Assembly: GCA_944325595.1 (NCBI GenBank)
Contig: CALVAQ010000010.1
Location: 1-63,334 of the forward strand
DNA length: 63,334 nt
Origin: Candidatus Gastranaerophilales bacterium
Lineage (GTDB): Bacteria > Cyanobacteriota > Vampirovibrionia > Gastranaerophilales > Gastranaerophilaceae
Reading direction: 5' to 3'
The notes under the pieces were generated by a model. The model did no database searches. It had not been told where the DNA came from and worked only from the letters and a program-made list of their open reading frames with translations. The stretch's first letter is position 1. The number at the start of each line of letters is the position of its first letter. The position numbers were made by a program, and so were the translations under genes. This document shows positions 1 through 8,930 of this stretch, piece after piece.

Positions 1-2876
1 GTCAGTCCGTCCATACCGCCGGTCATAACAGCACCTTTTGTTCCTGTTTGACCGCTTGAGCCTGCTGATGTAGACGATGATGCAGCACCGATTACACGTG
101 TAAAGTCGCCAGAAATATCTTTAAAATTGATTGTATGACTGCCTGCCTTAACATTACGCAGTACAAATCTGCCCTGAGTATCAAGATATGCCTCTACGCC
201 TGTCATATTTGTATACGCATTTATCTGATCAATAGCGTGTCCGATATCCTGTGACAGGTTTATTGTCTGTCCGTTTATCTGAATCTGAGAATCACTGATG
301 ACATTGCTCTTTTGCAGTCCGGTTTTTGATGCTGTCATAGTCGTCTGTGTTGCACCAAGAATTTCTTCTCTGCCGACTTCGGTCTGATATGCTGTTATAC
401 CCGTAAGTTCTGCAAGATTTGAAGAACCGTCGACAACATTGATTGACATATCGCCGTTTTCTGTATTTGTCAGGACAAATTTTCCGTTTTTGATTGATGC
501 AGTAACGCCTGTTTCTTCACTATATTTGTTAATCTGTCCGATTACATTTTCCAGTGTACCAGCTTCTATATTTATATTTAAGCCGTTGATATTTATTGTA
601 CCTGCAGATATCTGCATATCCTTTGTCACATCATAAGCGCCGGTCAGGGTTGTTTTGGAACCTGTTTGACCAATAACGGCTGTTGCCGCACTTTGAGACT
701 CGCTTACAAATCCTGCAATAGAGCCAAAGTTAGAAGTTCCGCCTTCTACGTATATTGAATAATCTGCGCCGGTTTTGTTCGCCTGCAAGACCACTTTTCC
801 GTCTTTTAAATATGCATTTACCCCTGTTTGATTAGAATATGAGTTGATATCTTCGATAGCTGAATTGATAGTACCTGCGCCAATCTCAACAGTAACCCCG
901 TTGATTTTGAAAGTGCCTTTGCCAACAGCAGTTGAGCCGGTGACTGAATTTGCTCCTGTTAACGTAGTAAATTGATTTACATCAGAGCCGGGAGAAAGAA
1001 CGCCTGTATTAATGATATTTGATGTAAGTCCTGCTTTCTCGGTAAAATCAGTACCGCCCGCCGTAACCGTAATATCAAAGTCAACACCGGAATTGTTCTG
1101 TTCTATTTTGAAATGTCCGTCTTCAGTGATTGATGCTGTCAGGTCAAGTCCTGCATTGGTAATTTTGTCAGCTATTGTTTGTGCGGTATCTGTTGAAGTA
1201 ACCTCTATTACCGCAGAAATCGTTTCAAACAGTGCAGTTTTTCCGTCGTCAGAAAGTTTGTTTGTTGAAATTATAAAAGAGCCTTCCGTAAAGCCGGAAT
1301 CAGGAACAACTGTTGTACCCAAAATGTAAGAGTTCTCTGCATCTTTTGAAGTTGTATTGCTGACTTGTGTCGTCATTCCGACATAATTTGTAAAATTCGA
1401 TGAGCCTGCTTCGATGCTGATATCAAACTCGGCGCCTTTTTGCACCTGTCTGATTACAAACTGTCCGTTTACAACCTCAGCCGTGAGTCCGGTTTGAACA
1501 GTATTGCCTTCTTCATCTACATATGAACCGGCTGTTTGATTTTTTATTTTTTCAATAATGGATGCAACCGTGTCGTCTTTTGTGATTTCTATTATGACTT
1601 TTGTCAGTTCATCGGAAACTTTGCCATGTTCATCAACCGTATTGTAATACAAATTGAAATTACCTTCTGTAAATTTGCCATTTTGTACTGAATCAGTGAG
1701 TTTTACAGAAGTATTTTGACCTGTCAATGTAATATATGATCCGTCTGTTCCCAAAACAAGATTGGATTGATTCATAACGCCGCCGACTGTAAAGCCAATA
1801 GCATTTGTGAAGTTTGAAGTACCTTTTTCAACGTTGATGTCAACAGCACCTGTTTCAGATGCAACAAATACAAGTTTGCCGTCTTCAAGTTTTGCCCCGA
1901 CATTGTCTGCCGAAGCGGAGTTGATTTCTTTCATCAACGAGCCGAGTGTTGAGTCGGCAGTAATTGTAAATTCTGCCCCGTTGATATAAAAATTGCCCTC
2001 GGAAACTGTCAAGCCCATCAAAGAAGTGAAGTTTGTTGTCTGGTTTGTAATAGAAACAGATTTGCCATCACTGCCGGAAATAAGCAGTCTGCCGACAGCT
2101 TCTCCGTTGTCGTCGTAGCTGGTTGTCTCAATTTGTGCGTTGTAGCCGGCATTTTTTATTTTTTGTATTAAGTCGCCGATAGTATCATTTTCCGCATCAA
2201 TTGTAATTTTGGCAGAACCCAGATTGAAAGAGCCGCTGGTGACTCCCAAATCTCTTAGCCTCAAACTTTCTTTCAAGTCCTGTCTGTTTGTTTTGATTGA
2301 GTTGTTTGCCGCATCAAATATACCCGCAAACAGGTCTGTGATTTTTGTATTTGCTGTAGCTGTTCCGCCAAGCAAAACATTACTTTTCAGTGTGGATGTA
2401 GTAGCAATTTGTGTAACGTTAAGTGTAATCTCCTGAACGTTTGTGTTTTTGTCATTGATTGTGACATCAACCTTGTTGTTTGATGAGACTTTATTTCCGT
2501 CAAGATAAATATCCAAATCTGTGTTTGCTGAATTAGGATTTTTTAAACTTTCTATATATTTTTCCAGCGAGCTGACTGTGCTGCTGTAGCTTTTTTTCAG
2601 GCTGTTAATAGTAGTGATTTTGTTGGCATTTATTGAATATTGTTCATTGAGTTTGTCAATAGTATCCTGCAGACTTGCTATCTGTTCACTGTATGAATTA
2701 TTGATTGAGCCAATACCGAGAGCACCGCTTTGGAGCGCAGCCAAAGAGTTCTCAATCTGAGATTTTTGATCGAGAAGACTGTTCAATGACTGGGTTCTCT
2801 TGGAAACCAGCTGGGATATTAAACTGCTAACCGACGGAGATGAATTTCCGCCGAGGTTATTAATAGATATATCCAT
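1..2876 (-). CDS. fliD: FliD-like flagellar cap protein with seven Flagellin_IN-type repeats (3' end off window)
   Basis: The reading frame is open from an ATG at 2876 to the left edge, about 958 codons without a stop, so the C-terminus is missing. Residues 1-115 are helical, with a FliD_N-like start (SLISQLVSKRTQSLNSLLDQ) and a coiled coil. Near residue 150 comes a segment like the FliD D0 core (EITLNVTQIATTSTLKS). After that I count seven imperfect units of the flagellin 'IN' type, each of the form G-x-F-x-I-N-G, then an A-I-x-x-I-N helix, then T-G-V-x-A, then SNF-x-x-x-x-G. FliD caps the filament or hook tip and helps flagellin fold. Typical FliD proteins are 450-700 residues with one or two such motifs, so this one is greatly expanded. 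A hook-associated or flagellin-like protein is the alternative. No clear Shine-Dalgarno sequence precedes the ATG. Confidence 0.72.
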   Translation of the reverse strand, partial: MDISINNLGGNSSPSVSSLISQLVSKRTQSLNSLLDQKSQIENSLAALQSGALGIGSINNSYSEQIASLQDTIDKLNEQYSINANKITTINSLKKSYSSTVSSLEKYIESLKNPNSANTDLDIYLDGNKVSSNNKVDVTINDKNTNVQEITLNVTQIATTSTLKSNVLLGGTATANTKITDLFAGIFDAANNSIKTNRQDLKESLRLRDLGVTSGSFNLGSAKITIDAENDTIGDLIQKIKNAGYNAQIETTSYDDNGEAVGRLLISGSDGKSVSITNQTTNFTSLMGLTVSEGNFYINGAEFTITADSTLGSLMKEINSASADNVGAKLEDGKLVFVASETGAVDINVEKGTSNFTNAIGFTVGGVMNQSNLVLGTDGSYITLTGQNTSVKLTDSVQNGKFTEGNFNLYYNTVDEHGKVSDELTKVIIEITKDDTVASIIEKIKNQTAGSYVDEEGNTVQTGLTAEVVNGQFVIRQVQKGAEFDISIEAGSSNFTNYVGMTTQVSNTTSKDAENSYILGTTVVPDSGFTEGSFIISTNKLSDDGKTALFETISAVIEVTSTDTAQTIADKITNAGLDLTASITEDGHFKIEQNNSGVDFDITVTAGGTDFTEKAGLTSNIINTGVLSPGSDVNQFTTLTGANSVTGSTAVGKGTFKINGVTVEIGAGTINSAIEDINSYSNQTGVNAYLKDGKVVLQANKTGADYSIYVEGGTSNFGSIAGFVSESQSAATAVIGQTGSKTTLTGAYDVTKDMQISAGTININGLNINIEAGTLENVIGQINKYSEETGVTASIKNGKFVLTNTENGDMSINVVDGSSNLAELTGITAYQTEVGREEILGATQTTMTASKTGLQKSNVISDSQIQINGQTINLSQDIGHAIDQINAYTNMTGVEAYLDTQGRFVLRNVKAGSHTINFKDISGDFTRVIGAASSSTSAGSSGQTGTKGAVMTGGMDGL

Positions 2877-3163
2877 TTCGGCTTACAAAATCCTAATCTA
2901 CTACACATAAATAGTATATCATATTGATATGTAATTCGCAACATAGCATAATGATTACTCCTATACTTTTCACAAAAAAATTATATACTATATCATGCAA
3001 AAGTGGCAATATGTTTGCATTTTGAGGACACAACAAATGTTTTTCTTACACTTTTAAAATATTAAAAAATTTTAATGTGTAAGAAAAAATTTACATTTTG
3101 AAAATTTTTATTTTTTGTGAGTATAATTTTTACAAGGAAGTATTTGAGATAGGAATACCAACA
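2877..3163. promoter_or_regulatory. Divergent intergenic region between fliD-like gene and bamA
   Basis: This very AT-rich spacer separates two divergent genes. On the + strand a good sigma70-type promoter is visible: TTGAAA at 3098-3103, an 18-base spacer, and TATAAT at 3122-3127. Transcription is therefore expected to begin near 3134. On the - strand no convincing -35/-10 pair could be fixed for the fliD-like gene. Confidence 0.55.
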
Positions 3164-5161
3164 ATTTTTGTTGTTAAAAATAAATCAATATTAATAACGC
3201 TTTTGGCTTTCGGGGTGATGTTTACACAGGCGTGCCCTGCTTTTGCTGCGTGGGATATAGGCGGTTTTTGGAACAAAAACGTAAAATCAAAATTCAAAAA
3301 AAATCAGCAGCAAGAGCAACAGGCTGAGCCCGATTATGACTCACTCTGGGACAATATCAGCCCTGATGAGACACAGAATATTCAGGTTGAAAAGAATGCC
3401 GCACCCCAATCTGATGTATCCGTTTATTCTATTGAAATTGAAGGCAACAATCTGATTTCCACCGAAGAAATCATGCAAAACGTAAAGCTCCAGCCGGGCG
3501 ATCCATACAGTGTTGAAGCGGTACAGCAAAACCTCAAATCGATATACGACATGGGATATTTTACCGACAAAATGAGGGCTATCCCGATTAAAGTCGATGA
3601 CAAAAATATAAAACTTAAAATAATTGTTCAGGAAAACGTTCCTATCACAGACTTCTGTATTACGGGCAACAACTCAATTGCTACCGGTGATTTGCTGCAA
3701 ATTTTGGATTCTCTTGTTAACAAACCCCAAAACATAATAAAAATCAACGAAGCAATCGAAGAAATCCAACAGTATTATGCCAGTCAGGGGTATATTCTTG
3801 CCCGTGTAACCAGCATCAGCGATGACCCTGACGGAATGGTCAATATTGCAATAGATGAAGGTAAAATCGGCACTATTATTATCGAAGGCAACAAAAAAAC
3901 AAAAGAATTTGTTGTCAGAAGAAATATTCTCACTCAACCCGGTACAATATACAACGAAAACCTTATCAAGCAGGATTTGATGAGATTATACGGAACACAG
4001 GCGTTCAAGGATGTAAAAAGAACAATTGAGCGTTCGGAAGAAAATCCGGAAGTGTATGATGTCACAATCCATCTTGAAGAACAAAGAACAGGAACAATCT
4101 CTATAGGCGGCGGTTTGGATACGGCTACAGGTTTGTTCGGTACCGGAGGATTTACGGAAAACAACTTCAGAGGCATGGGTCAAAGAATTTCTCTGAACCT
4201 GTTAGCCGGTACAGGTATTGTTATGGCAGACAGCTCTATGCTGAACAGGGCAAACCTGCAGGCAGAAATCAGCTGGTTTGAGCCGAAACTCAAAGGTACG
4301 GATAATTCACTGATGGTTAAAGTGTTCGGACGTGATTTCGCCAGCTATCAGATTCCTCTTGCCGTTGAACAAAGATTTGGTATCGAATCTACTATCTCCA
4401 GAGCGTTTACAAACTTCCCGCACCTGACCGGTGCATTCAGTGTCGGGCTTGAGCATGTCCATGTCAAAGAGGGAGACGGTTCCCAAATTGCAAATCTCTA
4501 TGCAGCACACAATATTCCTATCTCTGAACGTGCAAAACAATTGCAAGGCGGACTATTCCTTTCTCTGTCTCCGAGTTTGATTTACGACACAAGAGACAGT
4601 TCAACCCTGCCGAGAAGCGGTGTATTCGCCAATGTTAGATTTGATGAAATGATTGCAGTTGACGAATTTGAAAATACATTCGGAAAACTCAGCGCAGGTA
4701 TCAAAAAATACTACCCTGTGGGTAAAAAATCATCAGTATCACTTGCTTTCAGAGCAGGCGGAAAAATTCACGGCGATATGCCTGAAGTAATGGCATACAG
4801 ACTCGGTGGTCCATATACGGTCAGAGGTTTCAGAATGAGCGGTATCGGTACCGGTTCGGGATTTATGATGGGTCAGGCAGAGTTCCAAACTCCGATTCCA
4901 TTTATCGACAGAATTACGGATGCAAAATTTCTTGACAACATCAGGATTGCTGCCTTTGTCGATGCAGGTCAAATCTTCGGTTCAACAGTCACAAACGAAA
5001 TCTACAACCGACCAATACACGCAATCACAGCCGGTGTCGGCGTAAGAGTGTTTATACCGGGTGTAGGTCCGCTGAGCATAGACTGGGGTTATCCGCTCAC
5101 AGGTGTACCTGACGGCACATCTAAAGGTGCGTTTACCTTCGGTGTAGGCGAGTTCTACTAA
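3164..5161 (+). CDS. bamA: BamA/Omp85-family outer-membrane assembly protein
   Basis: This is an Omp85 protein that inserts beta-barrel proteins into the outer membrane. After a hydrophobic signal segment ending in ...ACPAFA come a short charged linker and three POTRA-like modules of about 75 residues each (repeating pattern IxGNxxI...L...Y...GY). A C-terminal barrel of about 355 residues follows. It contains the family signature VRGF (codons at 4820-4831) and ends in an aromatic residue, as BAM substrates do. The frame extends upstream to a TTG at 3098, but that TTG is the -35 box of a strong promoter, so translation should start later. The only plausible in-frame position with a ribosome site (TAGGAA at 3150-3155) is an ATT at 3164, which gives a normal signal peptide. 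I adopt that start with low certainty. The protein family call is firm. Confidence 0.9.
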   Translation: MFVVKNKSILITLLAFGVMFTQACPAFAAWDIGGFWNKNVKSKFKKNQQQEQQAEPDYDSLWDNISPDETQNIQVEKNAAPQSDVSVYSIEIEGNNLISTEEIMQNVKLQPGDPYSVEAVQQNLKSIYDMGYFTDKMRAIPIKVDDKNIKLKIIVQENVPITDFCITGNNSIATGDLLQILDSLVNKPQNIIKINEAIEEIQQYYASQGYILARVTSISDDPDGMVNIAIDEGKIGTIIIEGNKKTKEFVVRRNILTQPGTIYNENLIKQDLMRLYGTQAFKDVKRTIERSEENPEVYDVTIHLEEQRTGTISIGGGLDTATGLFGTGGFTENNFRGMGQRISLNLLAGTGIVMADSSMLNRANLQAEISWFEPKLKGTDNSLMVKVFGRDFASYQIPLAVEQRFGIESTISRAFTNFPHLTGAFSVGLEHVHVKEGDGSQIANLYAAHNIPISERAKQLQGGLFLSLSPSLIYDTRDSSTLPRSGVFANVRFDEMIAVDEFENTFGKLSAGIKKYYPVGKKSSVSLAFRAGGKIHGDMPEVMAYRLGGPYTVRGFRMSGIGTGSGFMMGQAEFQTPIPFIDRITDAKFLDNIRIAAFVDAGQIFGSTVTNEIYNRPIHAITAGVGVRVFIPGVGPLSIDWGYPLTGVPDGTSKGAFTFGVGEFY

Positions 5162-5221
5162 GATTTGAACAAATACATCTTTTTATCGTTAATGTAGTAT
5201 GGATAGTTTATGGAGAAAATT

Positions 5222-5938
5222 ATGTATAACATAACAGTAAAAAAAATAGTTTCTGCGGTTGCAATAGCATCTGTTTGCACTCTGTGCATGGGGTTTTCCT
5301 CTGCAAACACAAAATACATTGCAGCTAACGCCGCACAACAATCAAAACCGCTTCAAGGCAAAGTTGTAATGGTTCCTTCGGGCACCAAAATACCGGCAAC
5401 TGCCACAATGGAACTGTCTTCAGAATCACTCGTTCTGGGACAGAGTGTTATGGCAGCAATAACAAGTGATTTTTATTACAACAACACTTTGATTGCTCCT
5501 GTCGGCAGTTCTGTCAACGGTACGGTTATACAGGTAAAAAAGGCAGGTCGTGCCGGCGTAAACGGGCAACTGATGATTAAATTTACAAACATAACAACAC
5601 CTTACGGAAAAATGATTCCTATCTCTGCAAAAATACAAACAGAAGACGGTACAGGTCTTTTGAAAGGGGCAACAAAAGCAGAATCGGCAACAGAATATGC
5701 AAAAGATATTGCTATCGGCTCTGCTGCAGGCGCTGTTGCTGGGGTAATTTTCGGACCGTTATCAGGCGGCGAAGTCGGCAAGGGAGCTGCCTACGGCACT
5801 GCCGTTGGAGCAGGAGCCGGACTTGCAAAATCGATATGGGACAAAGGTGTACCGGCTGCTATTCCTGTCGGAAGCTCCATAAATATTGTGCTTGACCAGC
5901 AGGCATCATTCATCCCGCAGCAAGGTTACCAATACTAA
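5222..5938 (+). CDS. Exported glycine-zipper protein, unknown function
   Basis: This secreted protein of about 238 residues has an N-terminal signal sequence (lysines, then VSAVAIASVCTLCMGF). A central beta-rich region (about residues 45-150) contains PSGTKIPA, PVGSSVNGTV and KAGRAGVNG. It recalls the TrbI/VirB10-like barrel fold seen in other exported bacterial proteins, though this is only a resemblance. Residues 160-210 form a glycine/alanine zipper (GSAAGAVAGVIFGPLSGG), suggesting membrane insertion or oligomerisation. An upstream in-frame ATG at 5210 exists, but GGAG at 5212-5215 sits six bases before the ATG at 5222, so that start is preferred. It lies 60 bases after bamA on the same strand and may have an envelope role with it. 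Confidence 0.75.
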   Translation: MYNITVKKIVSAVAIASVCTLCMGFSSANTKYIAANAAQQSKPLQGKVVMVPSGTKIPATATMELSSESLVLGQSVMAAITSDFYYNNTLIAPVGSSVNGTVIQVKKAGRAGVNGQLMIKFTNITTPYGKMIPISAKIQTEDGTGLLKGATKAESATEYAKDIAIGSAAGAVAGVIFGPLSGGEVGKGAAYGTAVGAGAGLAKSIWDKGVPAAIPVGSSINIVLDQQASFIPQQGYQY

Positions 5939-6011
5939 TTATCTAATCGGGTGATTTGTTTTATCGTTTTGCTTTTGCTAAACTTTAAGACAAAAGAGAT
6001 TTGGGGACAAA

Positions 6012-7205
6012 ATGACATTATTAGGCGACATTAATATATACGAAGAGGACGAGGAACTAAAAGACACAAAGTATACTTACGGTGTCTACAAAAAGTATGA
6101 CGAAAACGACATACCCATAGCAAAATGTCTTTTACTTTCCGCTGCACTTCACCCTCTTACCGTCGCTTTAGTATGGTTATCTATAATCATACTCGCATTT
6201 CTGGGTGTAAATTTCTCAATTTTTGACAAACCGCATCAAAGACCGAAAGATATAGAGTTTGTACTTGTTGATAAGGAAGCTACGCCAATAAACAAAAATA
6301 CAAAATTCAGAGCAGACAGAAACTCCAGAGCCGGCGGACAGCACGATCCGAAACGATCTGTATCACAGCCTATAGCAGCATCACAGGCAAGCAGGTCACA
6401 AAAAGCTGCTCCCGCAAGCAAGCCGGTTCAAAAAAAAGCATCACAGCCCAGACAGGTACAACAACCGCAAAAACGGCAGGCACCTCAAAAAACAGTGCAA
6501 AAACAGCCGCAAATGCAAATGCCCTGGGCACCAAAAAAGACAACAAAACCTCCGGCACCGCAAGGTGTACCTAAAGCACCGACCCAAGCACCGAAACCGG
6601 CAATAAAGCCGAGTGCACCAAAAGTCAAAAAGCCGGGCGGCAGCTTTAATATACCGGCACCGAAAGCTGCAGCACCAAAAGTTGCAGGACCATCCGGCGG
6701 ACCCATTGCAGGCTCCAGAACAGGTTCAGGCTCAAGTTCCGGTTCATCGGGAACAAGCGGCGGAAGATTTTCACCGTCCCCGAGTTTCTCACCCAGCGGA
6801 AGCTCAGCAGGCGGAAGATTTTCGCCCGGCAGTGCAGGACGAGGCGGCAGTGTTGGCAACCCCGGACCGGGTAATCCCAAAGGTGCACCGGGTATTGATG
6901 CTCTCAAAGAACCGGACTTCGGACCTTATATGAGAGAGCTTCAAAGAAGAATAAAAATGAACTGGGAACCGCCAAAAGGCAACGAAAGCAAACGTGTAGT
7001 TTTACTGTTCAAAATTGCAAGAGACGGAAGACTGATTTCTCACAGAGTATATAAATCATCCGGTCTTCCCGCTGCCGATAGAGCAGCGATGCACGCAGTT
7101 GAACTAACGGCACCGTTCAAGCCGCTACCGCCCGAATACAAAGGTGACAGTGTAGATATTCAATTTACCTTTGATTACAACGTATTCGGACCGACAAATT
7201 ACTAA
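6012..7205 (+). CDS. tonB: TonB-like energy transducer
   Basis: This 397-residue protein has a cytoplasmic N-terminus, one membrane anchor (about residues 39-72) and a long periplasmic linker rich in Pro/Gln/Lys (about 110-215). A Gly/Ser stretch follows (about 225-290), then a C-terminal TonB domain (about 305-390) with the typical pattern of basic residues, MNWEPPKG, VLLFKIARDG, SSGLPAADRAAMHAV and PFKPLPPEY. TonB/TolA-type proteins carry proton-motive-force energy from ExbB-ExbD to the outer membrane. The genes for exactly those partners follow within 40 bases, so the four genes form one operon. The unusually long low-complexity linker could reach across a thick periplasm. TolA is the alternative name. 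Confidence 0.85.
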   Translation: MTLLGDINIYEEDEELKDTKYTYGVYKKYDENDIPIAKCLLLSAALHPLTVALVWLSIIILAFLGVNFSIFDKPHQRPKDIEFVLVDKEATPINKNTKFRADRNSRAGGQHDPKRSVSQPIAASQASRSQKAAPASKPVQKKASQPRQVQQPQKRQAPQKTVQKQPQMQMPWAPKKTTKPPAPQGVPKAPTQAPKPAIKPSAPKVKKPGGSFNIPAPKAAAPKVAGPSGGPIAGSRTGSGSSSGSSGTSGGRFSPSPSFSPSGSSAGGRFSPGSAGRGGSVGNPGPGNPKGAPGIDALKEPDFGPYMRELQRRIKMNWEPPKGNESKRVVLLFKIARDGRLISHRVYKSSGLPAADRAAMHAVELTAPFKPLPPEYKGDSVDIQFTFDYNVFGPTNY

Positions 7206-7245
7206 AAATATAATGAAAACTAAAAATAAGAAAGAGGATTAACAA

Positions 7246-7893
7246 ATGGAATTATTACTCAACTCAATGATAGAAGACCTTTGGATTGTAGCACCGATTC
7301 TTTTCTGTTCGTTTTTGACAATTGCTGTTGCTATAAACAGGCTCTACTATTACAACAAAAACAAACGTGATGTAGTACAATTTATTCCGAAGCTGCAAAA
7401 AGAACTTGTCAGAAACAATCTTGACTCTGCACAAAACCTTAGTGTACAGCTTGGCGGCATAATCGGAGAAGTATCTGAAGAGGCTGTAAGAATATTTTCA
7501 GAGCAGAGAAACGGTTTTTCCCGTTCATTCGATATTGCTTCAAGCCTGGCAACAAGAAAACTGGAGTCACATCTGACAATCCTCGGTACAATCGGCGGTG
7601 TTTGTCCGTTCTTAGGTTTGTTCGGTACTGTTGTCAGAATCCTTTACACATTTCAAGATTTGGCTGTTCAAGGTAACCAGTCTGCAGCAGTTGCTTCCGG
7701 TATTGCATCAGCATTGATTGCAACAGCACTTGGTTTGGGTGTTGCTATTGTTGCTGTAGTTTTGTACAACTACTTCCAATCGGTTGTAAAAAGATTTGAA
7801 GATGACTTCCAGCTTATCAAACTGCTGTTCTTAAGCTTTGTTGACAGCAACGACGAAGTCGTAATTGACCAGCCCACAAACATAGCCTTATAA
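7246..7893 (+). CDS. exbB: ExbB/TolQ/MotA-family proton channel protein
   Basis: This 215-residue inner-membrane protein has three membrane segments, near residues 12-33, 104-128 and 145-172, and a large cytoplasmic loop between the first two. Segments two and three carry the ExbB/TolQ pattern: GTIGGVCPFLGLFGTVVRI, then IASALIATALGLGVAIVAV. These proteins form the pentameric stator that, with ExbD, harvests the proton gradient. An AGAGGA-type ribosome site lies just upstream of the ATG. The tonB-like gene ends 40 bases before it and the first exbD begins 24 bases after it. Confidence 0.9.
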   Translation: MELLLNSMIEDLWIVAPILFCSFLTIAVAINRLYYYNKNKRDVVQFIPKLQKELVRNNLDSAQNLSVQLGGIIGEVSEEAVRIFSEQRNGFSRSFDIASSLATRKLESHLTILGTIGGVCPFLGLFGTVVRILYTFQDLAVQGNQSAAVASGIASALIATALGLGVAIVAVVLYNYFQSVVKRFEDDFQLIKLLFLSFVDSNDEVVIDQPTNIAL

Positions 7894-7917
7894 GAGCAAA
7901 ACAAGGGAAACTGACAA

Positions 7918-8445
7918 ATGGCATTCAAAACAGCAAAAGGTAAAGATGCTCTTTTTACGGAAATAAATATAACTCCGCTAACGGATATTTTTCTCGTGCT
8001 GCTTATTATTATGATGGTAATTGCACCTACATTTCAGTCAAATGACAGCAGCATAAAAATGCCCGAGATAAACAGCGGCTTGACTGTAGAGCAAAAAAAT
8101 GCAACTATTTCCGTCACAAAAGACGGCAAATTCTTTGTAAACGGGTCACAAATTCAAGAAACAGAATTGTACGACCAGTTGATAGCGCTAAAACCTAAAC
8201 TTGAAAAAAAGGAAGTTGTTGTAAAAGCGGATGAAAGTGTAAAAAGCAGAGAGATTATGAAGATAATGAAAGCAGCACAGGATGCTGATTTTGAAAAGCT
8301 TGTTGTCGCAGGAGAACCTCTTTCTAAAAAAGAACAGAAAAAACTTCAAAATAATGCGCTAAAGAAAACAAAACAGCTGCAGCAACAAGAAAACAATTAC
8401 GATGAATATGTCGGAACAACCGGAGAAATTCCATCAGAAGAATAA
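7918..8445 (+). CDS. exbD: ExbD/TolR-family protein, longer paralogue
   Basis: This 175-residue protein has one N-terminal membrane helix beginning with the ExbD signature INITPLTDIFLVLL. Asp23 is the predicted proton-carrying residue. The periplasmic domain ends near residue 135 (VVVKADE...MKIMKAAQDADFEKLVVAGE) and is followed by a charged Lys/Gln/Glu tail absent from most ExbD proteins. It is the third gene of the TonB operon and is followed nine bases later by a second exbD. The membrane helices of the two paralogues are nearly identical, so they probably assemble as a heterodimer in the ExbB pore. Confidence 0.88.
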   Translation: MAFKTAKGKDALFTEINITPLTDIFLVLLIIMMVIAPTFQSNDSSIKMPEINSGLTVEQKNATISVTKDGKFFVNGSQIQETELYDQLIALKPKLEKKEVVVKADESVKSREIMKIMKAAQDADFEKLVVAGEPLSKKEQKKLQNNALKKTKQLQQQENNYDEYVGTTGEIPSEE

Positions 8446-8454
8446 GGAAAAATT

Positions 8455-8847
8455 ATGTCAAGCAGAGAACGAAACACATTTAATGAAATAAACATCACAC
8501 CGCTTACGGATATATTTCTTGTATTGCTTATTATAATGATGGTTATCGCACCTCTATTAGACCAGCAGGGACTAAACCTTGCCGTTCCGAATAATGTCGA
8601 AGTTCAGGATATTAAAAATGAAAACAAACTCATATCCGTAGTTGTGAGTGATGATGACAAATATTTTATAGACCAGCAGGAAATCTCAGATTCAAGCCTT
8701 GAGGACACCATCAGAGAGAAAATAAAAACTTTGCCTGAAGGACTTTTGATTCTTGCACAGCCGGAAGCTTCTCACGGCGCAGTTGTAAGACTTATGGACA
8801 AAGCCAGAGATGCAGGTGTTACTAACATTTCTATTTCTGAGACATAA
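8455..8847 (+). CDS. exbD: ExbD/TolR-family protein, shorter paralogue
   Basis: This 130-residue protein has the standard ExbD layout: a short cytoplasmic start, the membrane helix INITPLTDIFLVLLIIMM with Asp19, and a periplasmic domain ending near VTNISISET. It begins nine bases after the first exbD (ribosome site AAGGAAAA) and closes the operon. The length is normal for the family. Two ExbD paralogues behind one ExbB is a known arrangement in several phyla and implies a hetero-dimeric D subunit. Confidence 0.88.
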   Translation: MSSRERNTFNEINITPLTDIFLVLLIIMMVIAPLLDQQGLNLAVPNNVEVQDIKNENKLISVVVSDDDKYFIDQQEISDSSLEDTIREKIKTLPEGLLILAQPEASHGAVVRLMDKARDAGVTNISISET

Positions 8848-8894
8848 TTTTCACCTAAAAATTACTCATAACGCACGATATTTTTAAAAAGCTC

Positions 8895-8930
8895 TTTACC
8901 TGAACCCAAAATATCAATATAATACTAAAT
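8895..8930 (+). promoter_or_regulatory. Promoter of a probable leaderless TPR gene
   Basis: TTTACC (8895-8900), 17 bases, TATAAT (8918-8923), then seven bases to the ATG at 8931. No Shine-Dalgarno sequence fits between them, so transcription should start at or next to the initiation codon. Confidence 0.6.

Noticed and set aside
439..2436. Several plus-strand reading frames of 60-105 codons across the fliD-like gene
   Set aside because: They lie opposite the repeat-rich coding strand, have Ser/Val/Pro-rich shadow composition and lack ribosome sites.
2877..2905. Sigma28-like GCCGAAAT just before the fliD-like start
   Set aside because: The matching upstream TAAA element is absent at the proper distance and the site would place the transcript start inside the gene.
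6485..6933. Reading frames of up to 140 codons in other frames of the tonB-like gene
   Set aside because: They come from the low-complexity Pro/Gly/Ser linker, where biased codons suppress stops in all frames; products are simple repeats without start signals.
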